From NCBI RefSeq assembly GCF_012273895.1, contig NC_052105.1:620001-684000 (forward strand): a stretch of DNA of 64,000 bases, written 5' to 3'. Below, piece after piece: positions 47,823 to 58,661 of the stretch. This stretch comes from Zerene cesonia. Lineage: Eukaryota > Arthropoda > Insecta > Lepidoptera > Pieridae. The notes under the pieces are model-generated. The model was not told the DNA's origin, did not search any database, and saw only the letters and a program-made list of their open reading frames with translations. Made by a program: the position numbers and the translations under genes. The stretch's first letter is position 1, and each line of letters opens with the position of its first letter.

Positions 47823-47875
47823 AACATGTTACAGGTAGTACAATAATAATATTATTGTACTACCTGTAACATGTT
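47823..47875. repeat. Perfect 53-bp palindrome
   Basis: Two 26-base arms with a single central A. The left arm starts 'aacatgttacaggtagtaca' and the right arm is its exact reverse complement. It abuts the broken 3' end of the SINE-like copy at 47637-47822 and shares its last few bases. No second copy is seen in the window. Confidence 0.85.
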
Positions 47876-48588
47876 ATTTTTGGTTCCTCAATATCAAAAC
47901 ATAGGCAACTTTACTTTCTTCTTGCATAAACAGGAAAGATTTAAAAATCATCTTTCACTATGTAAAAGTTAAAAATAATGGATTTAGTTATTTAAACGTA
48001 AAGTAAGAAACACATACAATAACCTCCGAATATATTATATAAAATAGACATCTTCCACGATCAACAAATGACTATCAAATAAACAGTATTGAAAGTAAAA
48101 GTTGATACACACACACACACACGTGCATAGAAAAATTGTTTTTGTGTTGCATGACTATACAATTTTGGAGACTTCTTTAGAATTGCTCATATTGGCGAGG
48201 TTTATTTAATAAACACGTGATGATCGTTATGTGAATTCCAATTATTGCAATAAAATGTTTTCTTATTCGACTACGTTGAAAGTAGGGCCTGTTTTGAGAT
48301 TTAAATATTTTTAATAATAAATCGTAAGAATTATAGGTATACTTTGATAGCTGACTTAATAAGAGAGGTTCTCAAATCTCAAATCTACTTGACAGTGAAA
48401 CTATTTTCTTTCAATATTTTATGAGGTTATAGCTAAGTTAGGGATTTGTAACGTGATAGTTATTTAACTAGTTATCGAGTGTTAATTTTTAACATAATAT
48501 ATACACAACAATATAAAGATGTGAATCTTTAGTTGTTTAGTTGTTCTCTTTAGTTGTTAAGTTGTTTAGTTTAGTTGTATCTTTAGTT

Positions 48589-48631
48589 AGAAATTTTGAA
48601 AGTATAGAAAAAATTTGATCACGAGGCAGGA
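48589..48631 (-). mobile_element. Truncated tRNA-core element with target duplication
   Basis: 43 bases that match the first part of copy 1 ('agaaattttgaaag', 'tttgatcacgaggcagg') and are flanked by 'ttgtatctttagtt' on both sides (48575-48588 and 48632-48645). It is thus an independent, truncated insertion, not a decayed remnant. The retained end is the one beside the inverted repeat. Confidence 0.65.
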
Positions 48632-48884
48632 TTGTATCTTTAGTTGTTGAGTTGTTCCTGTCAATATCACATCTTTTTCATAACATATAGAGCATATTCA
48701 TTGGACATGTACTTGATATTAAATGTCGCCAGTTGTTGCATTGAAGTTTACTCGATGTCCTTTTCATAGAATAATATGCGGATCCGCACATATTTTTCGC
48801 GAAAGTCTGCTTGGTCTATGTGGACACACACTTATACAAATGGAAATATATATAACACTAAAGAGATTTGTAGTTAGTTTTCAT

Positions 48885-49175
48885 GTGGGTGTGGAGCATG
48901 CTTCGGCATGTATTAGGCCAGCCCGCATCGGGGAAGTACCTCCCTGAAGACCGGTGTGAAATAGTAGCATGCTATTGTGAGTGAGGGAGTCGAAGTACCT
49001 TTTTCTGTTCCTTACCCTTCCCAGTCCATTCCTTCTTCCAGTCGACACTCATTTCCTTATCTCTTACACAGTAAAAGTGGTCAGCGCATTCACAGAGGCA
49101 TTACCTTTGCGAATGTTTATGTGCGGTGGTGATCGTTTACAGGTGAACCAGCTCAGTTGTCCGCTATGACATAAA
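48885..49175 (-). mobile_element. SINE-like repeat, near full length
   Basis: On the minus strand begins 'tatgtcatagcggacaactg', has 'cgatcaccaccgcacataaa' and 'ggaatggactgggaag', and ends 'gaagcatgctccacacccac' at the left. Compared with the copy at 21604 it lacks a few internal segments. Plus-strand open frames over it are incidental. Confidence 0.6.
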
Positions 49176-52100
49176 CAAAATAAATTAAACCATGTACGCA
49201 ATGCCCAATTTGTCCTTGAATGCTAGAAGCATTAGAAGTTTGTAGTTTGTGATACGTGTCGAGCATACAACAACATCCCGACGATATTAGTCAAATATGT
49301 TGCCAGGTTAACTAGTCTAATTAAATTTGATAAATACAGGAGAATCTAAATTCTGAAGGCGTCCTAGAATCATGAGAATTAAATGTATTTGTAATTGTTT
49401 TTAAAGCATTTAGAAATTAATGCCACAGCCAGACAGACACGTCAGAAGACTAAGCTTTATAATATTTCCAAAAGTTTTCCTAAGGGCCAGGCCGCCAAAA
49501 GTTTCAAGCCAAAAATTTCCAGAACTGCAAATATAATTGGCATATCACACAGAAAATTATAAATGTTTACACAAATTTAAATGCGTAGTTTAGTAGAAAC
49601 TAGACATATTATCTAAGTTCGATCGCGTCTACATAAACTTCTATAACTTTAGTCACAAAATTTCTGTTAAGATTTATTGGACTTTTTATGAGGAGCCTCG
49701 CAACACTGATCCAAGGTCAGCGATGTAACGGTAACTGTTTGACTACTGACTAGCCATTTAAATTCAACCAATGATAAGGTTAAAAAAATAACTGTAGCCC
49801 AATGCATATTCGATTAACGCCTCTGTTGTAAGATGGGATATTTAGCTTATGAGATCAGCATACGTAATCCGTAGAGAGGTGCTTACAAGATTTATTAATA
49901 ATAGACATAGTAGACGAAAATTATTATTTATGTCTTATGCAAAAGGTACAGGTGATTGACCGGACCTCTAGGATGAAAAAATGTTATGAAGGTATATTGT
50001 GTCTAATTATTTCTTGAAGATTGAATAGAGTTATTGTGCTTTTACGATCTGGCCGACGCGACGACTCTAAAGTTACTTCTGCCTTTCTTCAATCAAGAAT
50101 CTACACCTGGAAGGTTCCTTAGCCTTTGCACGATAGTTTCTTGTGCGATACCATGACTCGTTTTGGCCTGGATCAACAATAAAGAACAGTCATGAATTAA
50201 TTACTCAGACTGCAGGTATGAAGTTAATTTTGTTATGTAGTTTGGTTGACAGCCCTATGCCGCTGGAGTATCCGCAGTAAATATATTGATTTTATAGTTT
50301 AATCGCCTCAGTGATGGCTTGGGGCATGTTGTAGGTAATTCGTTCAAAATTTGTTTACTCATGCGCTCTCATATGTCAGCGAGCCTTTTGTCTTTATTAC
50401 GGATTTAATAAATATAAATCCTATGTGATTTTTAATTTCTTTGCAACAAAAATGTTACTATCGTGACAAATATGACTTCGATGAAAAATAAAGGTATTTC
50501 CTTAAAAATATATGTACTTATGTGCAAATAGGAACAATTTTATCGCCTATATAATAAATGAAAGTTTTAGTGGAACGTAAGTCCTTAATTTTGTTTGCGT
50601 AATTCTTTACTTAAAAGAAGTTTAATATATAGGTACTATAAATACCTATCCAAAAGGAATTGTGTATTTTTTACGAAATGAATTCAGAAAACTTCAAAAA
50701 TAGATATTTAGTCCTCGCATAAAAACACACATGTACATATGTGAAAATAAGCAATATCGTCCCTCAGAGCCATATATTTCCATAACTGATTTACTAAGCG
50801 ATCCAAGGCCGATCATATGGCCGCTCACTTTACAACTAATGTAAATTGACACTAGCCTCTTTACCGCCTGTGCTTGCCATTTTATATTGTCACGTCAGGT
50901 GTACTGTAGATGAAACAGATTAAGAAACAATAAAACCCGTTTTTGTATAGTCGTAATATTTATAGTCAAATTCTAACATTTATTGATTGAACTAAACGCA
51001 AGAATCGCTTTTAAGTCGTCACAATAAGGAAACATAAGTACCACTAGTTGGGAATAAAACTAAAATTGCCACAGATAAGACATACTTTGTACAATGCTAA
51101 ATTGATGAAGGTATCTAGACGATTACTAAGATTCCTTTACAAGTTTGTGTGAAGTTTTATGAATTTCATCTTTATAAAGTGGGAATCATCTATGTTATGA
51201 ACATATAAAAGCGCTTATAAAACCAGTCTAGTTGAAAAACATATGTTTGAGTTTGTAGCAACACTGGTACATGTCATATAATTTTCAAGCTCACAGTGGG
51301 TAAACGAGTAATGGATCTTGGATGGCTAACAGCGGTACTGCATACATCAGTCGATATAACGACGCAATGCGTTGCGGCATCTCTCGCTTGAAATGCATAG
51401 CATGAACTGAGCCTAAACAATCAGCCGATCAGACCTTAGACCTCTATTTGGATTTAGAAAACTTCGAAGTATAATAAAAATGAAGTGTTTTTCATTAAAC
51501 AGGAGTATGTACCTACTTATTTTTAGGAACACTTTGATATTTAAAGAAAGTAAATGTATACGTACAGTCTATTAAATATTCATTAGAGCTTTATCCCTTA
51601 TTTCAACTTAATAATATATTTTTATTTTACAAATTTTGTTTTTTTTTTATTTCATAATCATAAATCAGAATACATGTCCCATATTTGTAAGAAACAGAGA
51701 ATAATAATGATAATTTGTTAGTAATTATTTAACAGATTTAATAACAGAATACACTGATCGTTATATGGATAAAAAACAAAAAGATAATGAAACTTTTAAA
51801 TAGCACGATATAAAAGAGCCGCTTCGCTTTGTCTATTGTAGTGTAATTTGGTTCCTAAATGTTCTTTCTCATGGTAGTTTATTATTACATTAAATATATT
51901 AAAATTACTATTACGAGAGATTGTATCTTTATTAAAAGACAAACAAAGTTATTCTTCTAAATAAAAATACATAATCACACGGGGAGTACCTAACTCAACT
52001 TACGATCCCTGGCTTTTTGGAATTAAACAAATATTGGTAGGCATTAGGCATCGATTATTGTAGAAATTTCTTAACACGCGCATCGAAGTAATCGGATATA

Positions 52101-52750
52101 ATGTTATGTCATTAGGGCGTTAGTCTATAATACATTTACGATGATTTCAACAATCATAATATATCATAACGAGATACGAATGCTCCAACGCAGGTCTGTT
52201 TTTGCAAGGACCACCTAGCGTCTGATGGAAAACATCTCTCATTATGTAGCTCTTATCTGGATCTCGAACAACGACAATTAAATTTTTGGAAAATTGAAAA
52301 CATAACTATTTTAATAAAAATCCACTTCGCTTTCAAATTCACAAAATATTAGTTAGTAAATATTATTGATTATTTTATTTGAAAACTGAAGGCAGTTTGC
52401 AAATAAAAATAAAAACATCAAAATCCGCTTAAAAATACCGTTTAGAAAACATCCTCCTTTATTTGATAACGGTTAAAAATTCTTTGATAAGTCAATTTGG
52501 ACAATGGATGTTACAATAATTGAAGTTGAAAATTAATGCGTATATTCAAAACACTTGACATTCCGACACCTGAAAAAAATATACTCGGGGCAAAGAGCGC
52601 AAAAAGGGCATCTATAATTTTTAACAGAGTAATTGCATTTAAAATCTACTTTACTGTAGGGTATCAAAGTTTATAGTGAGTAATAACAGTAAATTAAGAA
52701 GTAGTTAAATTGCATAAAACTCTAGGAGTTGGCCAAGAAAATATGTAATT

Positions 52751-52934
52751 GAGAAATTTTGAAAGAATCCGATGATCGATCCAAGATCCTGAGGATCACG
52801 GGTGGCCGAGAGGCTAGGCGTTGCTACGGTTAGGCAAGATACGCAGGTTCGTATCCTGACTCGTGATCAAATTTTTTCTATTCTTTCAAAATTTCTCATT
52901 TATAAAGCATTTCAATGCTATAAAACTAGAAATT
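52751..52934 (+). mobile_element. tRNA-core element, copy 2 (core on plus strand)
   Basis: A 184-bp insertion between the 12-bp duplication 'aaatatgtaatt' (52739-52750 and 52935-52946). Inverted repeats of 18 bp lie at 52751-52768 and 52880-52897. The 37-base tail that follows is the same, in the same orientation, as in copy 1, with one substitution. The 75-base tRNA-like core (52794-52868) is on the plus strand, the reverse of copy 1. Its B box has one change ('ggttcgtatcc'). The segment between the left repeat and the core differs from copy 1. The core has a 7-bp acceptor stem and 5-bp T stem, but the anticodon loop lacks the usual T33, so it is not a working tRNA. Confidence 0.7.
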
Positions 52935-54750
52935 AAATATGTAATTATTATAATAACACGCTTGCATGATTGATTAATTATTTACGTATTATTATTTGTT
53001 CTTCAATCTTATTTTCCTAATGTGACTATTGTACCTATTAAGACCACATAAATATCTTTGCTTCCACTCAAAAATCATTATCCTCTTCCGGTGAAGTCGG
53101 GTAAAAAACGTTCCTTTCGCTTTCTGAAATAGCCAGTGCAATTAAATGAAGACATCTGACCCACACACCGCATATCTCTACTATAATAACGTTCTTATTA
53201 AGTATGCATCTATTTTCTTTTTAGTTGCCTGGTAGCGATTGTTTCCAGGGATTTTATTGCAACAATACAAAATTAGTTTTAAATTATAATCTTATAATAA
53301 CCACTTTCCTCTAGTTCTCGTTTGGACTCCACAGTCAGGATTAGAAAACTAAAGTATGAACTTTCGTAATTAATGCTAAATATGAATTTCAAAGCTTGTT
53401 ACTAAATAAAAAATGAAAATTTTTGTATTTGCCTGCGACAACGAGCATATAGACATGGAATGAGAGTACTTATCGCCTTTGGTAAAGAAGTTTAAAAGTC
53501 TTGTTTGAAAAAATTGAAAGTTTGAATGGTGAAAGCATATGTGAATGAAATCGCAATAGCAGGCAACAAATAGCATTACATATTAATAAAGATAAACTCA
53601 TTAAATAGTAAAAGAACAGGTGATACAGACGATCAATAAAAATAAATGAATCAAGTAAATCTATCTCTTTTGTGAAGAAACAACAATTTAGGAATCCTCA
53701 GGTGAAGTAATATTTTGTAATTATAACTGACCGTATAGTATTTTTAATTTACTACTTGAGGTCAAGTACATGAGGTTCGTCGGTTCGTGACCCGCGTTTA
53801 TGGGCCAAAATTGACAGCTGTTAAAATAGACAACTCACTCTGATACAGTAACATGCAGTGTGTTAGACAGAGATGCGAGATAAAAGATTTTCCGTAATTC
53901 CATAGTTTTGTAATCATATTGACATTGGGATTTTTTTTTGTCTATTTAATTTATGATAAATACGTTTTTATTTAAATTTAATTAGCATTTTAAGATAGTG
54001 GCTGTTTTGTTGTGATTTTCATAATCTTATTTATTATTACGACTGTGTTATTTTTTTATACTGGCCACTGATTTAAAATGACAATTATTTTAAGATCGAA
54101 AGGCGTAAAGTATAAAAATGTAATGGTTTTAAATAGTGTATCAATTAGTCTGTAAATGTTTCAAATGTAAATAAAAATTCCAGGTAATTGCGTATTTCTA
54201 GAAATTTTACAGATTATTTATTCGGCTTAAATTCTATTATTATTCTATAAGATATACCTAGTCGACGTACATAAAGACCATTAGCTCCTTATGGATTCGC
54301 AAATGTTTTTTATCATGACAAAAAAAAGGTTTAAGTAAGAACTTTAATTTTCGTTACGTTACTTTTTATATATGGTACTGAAAGACTATAAAGCTTTAAA
54401 ACAAGATACGAACGAAGTGGCTACAAACTGAGATACTCTGAGATACTCTCACCTTCGTTAACAGTTCAAAATAACCGTTGCATAAAAGATATTAATGAAA
54501 AAAGATTATTTAAGTGTGAATATCCAATGACCAGAATATTTCTAAGAAACAAAGATGCAACTTTCTGATTAATACGTATTAATAATAATAAATATGAAGA
54601 ACAGATGTTTATGGTTTTTTTATAGAATTATTATAGAGATGTATAGAGACTTATAATAGTTTCGAAATATCATACGCTTATAAGACAAATGAATTTTTGA
54701 TTTTATATAGGAGGATATTAAAAATTAAATAATTGAAAGTAAGCATAACT

Positions 54751-54911
54751 ATACTAATATTATTAAGCTGAAGAGTTTGTTCGTTTGTTTAAACGCACTA
54801 TCTCAGAAACTACTGGTCCGATTTGAAAAATTCTTTCAATGTTAGATAGCCTATTTATTGCTTTATATATAGGATATATGTACCATGGGCTAAGCCGGCG
54901 TGGACCGCTAG
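54751..54911 (+). mobile_element. Helitron-like element, 'gaccagtggtt' family
   Basis: Head 'tactaatattattaagctg', then 'agaaactactggtccgattt' and 'tgtaccatgggctaagccgg', ending 'ggaccgctag' before host T. This is the same family as 46059-46337 in the opposite orientation, without the tandem duplication. Confidence 0.6.
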
Positions 54912-55594
54912 TTAATAATAAATAAGATGATTGTATATTATAGCCTCACAAAAGTATTTAATTTATATTAAGGTACACCCTTTTTCTCGACAGTTCCTGT
55001 ATAACATTACATGAATAACAAAAACTATCGGAAAATATTAGAAAGCCATTTATCCGCAACACCTTATCGTAATGTTCATTTAATTTGACATGCGACCTAA
55101 ATAAAAACTACGATTACCGACCACAAGTTTGAAAATTTCGACTTGTGTGATAATTGTTTGGAAAACGTGAACAATGCAACAGTTTCGCAAAGGAATTATG
55201 CTTGCGAAATATGCATAATGCATTTTTGCGAACGTATCCATTAATAATAAGCTTAAATTAGAAAGTTACGACATTCACTGAAATGAAACAATAGTGCAAG
55301 GATTTTTAGTTTTAGGTGTTTCCATATTAAAAACGAACGTACAGCTACGACTATGGATTTTAAGGGTGTTGACAACACTACGAACACATTTCATCAAGCG
55401 TAGCGACACACTAAATAAGACAGCCTAAATTTAAACATGTAAAAAGTCTTCAATTCCATATGGATATCTCACTCACCATGTATAGAAATACGAAATAACA
55501 CATCAATGCAAATTAAAATAGCCTCTATCTACAAAATACTTTAGAAAGTACGTACTTTTTTCAAATTGGTTAAAATACAAGAAATATCATTACG

Positions 55595-55775
55595 CTTACC
55601 CTTCCTAGTCTTTTCCTTTATTCCTCTGGTCAATCTCTAATTAATCCCTTTCGAATTTAAAGTCGGCAATCCATTTGTAGAGGCGCAAGGTCTGCAATTG
55701 ACCTTACTCCTCTCCAAATGTTCATGGGCGGTGGTGGCGCGACCCACCAGCTCCATTGCCGACTATGACATAAAA
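55595..55775 (-). mobile_element. SINE-like repeat
   Basis: On the minus strand begins 'tttttatgtcatagtcggca' and has 'atggagctggtgggtcgcgc', 'caccaccgcccatgaacatt', and 'ggaaaagactaggaagggt' at the far end. Diverged, with a small deletion around the 'gatggtaagcg' block. Confidence 0.5.
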
Positions 55776-57835
55776 AGGTGTTACAATGTCTATATTATCC
55801 AATTAAAACTGAATTAGTCATCACTCGTTACTCAAAAAAATAATATCAAACAATCTATGGCAATGTATATTTGAGCATATTTTTTATTCAAACTGTAGTT
55901 ATAACATTAAAGAATTAATATATGTAAGTTTAATTGAAGATCCATACCACAAATACCGGACATTCGCAAGGCTAGACCAAGATGGCTGCTCCATATATAG
56001 AGTAGCAGATGCGCTGAATTAAATCAGTACTGACCGAGAATTTATTGATTACCCTTTTTTCTTAAATGCTAAGGTAATCTGGCTCAATATGACCAACTAA
56101 TTTACTTCAGCTGGCGGAGCCATGGAATACGTAATGCTTTTTTACATTTTAAGCAGTAAATATTCAAATTTAAATATGTATTCAATCGATTAGACTTTTT
56201 TGAGAAGAGCTTTTGAATCTTCAGTAAACAGAAACAAGGACGTATTATCGTTACGGAAAGTTACTTATGATTTAACAAGTTTCTATTATTAACATTGCCT
56301 TTGAAGTACTTTCAAACACATTTATATTGATTAAAAGTTATTGCAGATTTCGTTACTATAATTTCAAGTATTTGTATGTGAAAAAAAAGGTTTTCTAAGT
56401 TGAGAATAGTTTTACATTTTAAGGAAACAAAATTTACAATTTACAAAACTTCTTGTTGTGCTGAAATACTGTGGCTTCATCCTTTTAGAACTAGGATAAA
56501 ATTAATTCTTTTTATATTTCATAAGTAGTATATATTATCGTCGCATTTCTATGGTACGGTAAATCTTCGGTCTTAAATATATTCATACTACATAAGTATT
56601 ATGTTGTTTGAATATATTTAAGAAAATAACAGTGTATAAACACAAAAATATCAAACTAATAAGCAATGCATACAGTAATATTTATAGAAAAACATTTAAC
56701 GGCCACCCAAATAGATAACAAATTAACGCCTCATTAAAGTCATAAGCGTGAAATTCTTACAAACAGACACGGTCATTTCGCAAAAAAAATCCGTATGTCA
56801 AATGTGATAAAGGTTAATATCGTGAAAAATATAAAATCACGCGAACTATGGTCTTCTCATGGCCTTTCATGCGGAAGTAAAAGCTATGTTATTACGAAGC
56901 AACGCAATTGCAAATTGATTAGATATTTTTAGGTTCCGCGGTCGAGTGTCAATCAATATACTAAGGTTGGTGAATATTTCAACAAAAACAACTCTTACCT
57001 TGTGCAATTTACTGAGATGAATTTGTATTTTCTATATGTTTTATACTTATGCCATTGTGATAAAAATTGAGAAATCAATGCAAGTTGAGCCTTGATATAA
57101 TGAGATATATATTATCTATTTTACTTATAAAATTAATTATATTATAAGTATAGGATATAGATAACTATAAAGAATATCTCTAAAACATCTGTAGGCCCTT
57201 TTAAAATCAACATATATATAATACCAAGAAAATATCGACAGATTTATAATAATTTATTTTTTCTAACTCAACTTCTGTAAATTTGTTACTGAATATAAAA
57301 AGGTGGTACTGTTTTTTATTTGATGATTATAAAATATAATTAGGTATTTAAGAAACCTCAAATACTGACACCACAAATATGTATTTAAATGTTTTTTGAG
57401 CTAATATACATTTTTTATATTAGAAATTATCCGTAAATCATAAATTATAATTTTATTATTATGTTTTATATATAAATTCACAATCAGAACAATTTGTACA
57501 CTATCTAGTTGTTCCTTAATTAATGAATAGTTTCACAAAACAATAAAACTTTCACATAAAATATTTTTTAATCACCAATTATATTGTTATTGCAATATTG
57601 CTAGAGGAATTTTTGAGTAAATTTATTGATATGCGAGATAATTTTGAGCTATAGAATATTGGTTGAATAATCCATACGAACATTAATCAAATGTTGTTGC
57701 GGTTTCACAGCTGAATCCCAACGCCGATTTTGATGGAATTTGGAATAATTTAAGACAGAGGGTCAAAAATAGTTACTTTATTCCTTAAAATTCATTTTTG
57801 TAATTAATGTTATTAAGATTATATAAATAAACTTA

Positions 57836-57908
57836 TACCGGCGGCTTCGCACGCGTTAAATTTGAAGTAGATTAATTGATGTTATACATATAAACCTTCC
57901 TCTTGAAC
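57836..57908 (-). mobile_element. Helitron fragment, 'cactacatagtataaaac' family
   Basis: Contains 'accggcggcttcgcacgcg', 'ttaaatttgaagtagatta' and 'ataaaccttcctcttgaa', the 3' half of the family in minus orientation. It is cut off at 57908. Its other half may have been lost when the region was rearranged; a plus-oriented copy begins 140 bp downstream. Confidence 0.5.
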
Positions 57909-58049
57909 CTCGATTTTGGGGGTCTCTTGTGGCCGTTTATCTTAAATAATCAAGTCAGTTACACGAATAAAAAGCATGGAGAAAAGAAAAAAAAAAGAGG
58001 AGAAGCTGACAATCCTTTAATCCCTTATTTCAAAACCTGTAGGGGTTTA

Positions 58050-58221
58050 TCACTACATAGTATAAAACAAAGTCACTATCTCTGTCTGCTATGTATGCTT
58101 AATCTTTAAAACTGCTCAACGGATTTTGATGTTTTTTTTAATAGATAGAGTGATTCAAGATGAAGTTTTATTGGTATAATAACAACTATCAAACTCCGAC
58201 TGTAATGCGGGCAAGAGCTAG
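58050..58221 (+). mobile_element. Non-autonomous Helitron, 'cactacatagtataaaac' family
   Basis: TC follows host A at 58049 ('tcactacatagtataaaac'), and the element ends 'gggcaagagctag' before host T. Body: 'ggattttgatgtt', 'aatagatagagtgattcaag'. The 3' hairpin is shortened by loss of part of the GC block. Confidence 0.6.
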
Positions 58222-58464
58222 TCTACTGTAAAAATTGTGAGATCCATGTTATAAAATGTATTAAAGTAAATTCGTTTACTTTGTAGTTTCATATAAAACA
58301 CATATTTGTTTCCAATACATAATTATAACTTTTATTTTGTGCTGATAACCATAAAGAAATTTATTATTTGTTTATTTGCACTAAAAACTATTAAGTAAAT
58401 ATAAGTCACAAAACGTTCTATTTCCATCAGACTCTGTAATGTTTACCCCGTGAACCATATCCTA

Positions 58465-58661
58465 TCCTATTAATATTATAAATTCGAAAGTTTGTGAGGA
58501 TGTGTGTATTTTTACTCTTTCACGCAAAAACTACTCAACCGATTGCAATAAAATTTGGTACGTAGACAGCTGGACAACTGGAATAACATATAGGCTACTT
58601 TTTATCCCGATATTCCTACGGGATACGGACTTACGCGGGTGAAACCGCGGGGCGCAGCTAG
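58465..58661 (+). mobile_element. Non-autonomous Helitron, intact ends
   Basis: Starts 'tcctattaatattataaatt' after host A and ends 'cggggcgcagctag' before host T. Hairpin 'gcgggtgaaaccgc' as in the 22741 and 45493 copies. Target 'atcc' is locally repeated, so the first bases could be shifted by one unit. Confidence 0.75.

Larger units (their letters stand above)
43560..52738. other. Repeat-rich intergenic stretch
   Basis: No gene is supported between the cuticle promoter and the second tRNA-core element. It holds SINE-like copies (44005, 47637, 48885), Helitrons (45493, 46059), a long perfect palindrome (47823), a truncated tRNA-core insertion (48589) and an (AC)8 run at 48107-48122. The stretch 49180-52738 is AT-rich with nothing recognised. 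Confidence 0.5.
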
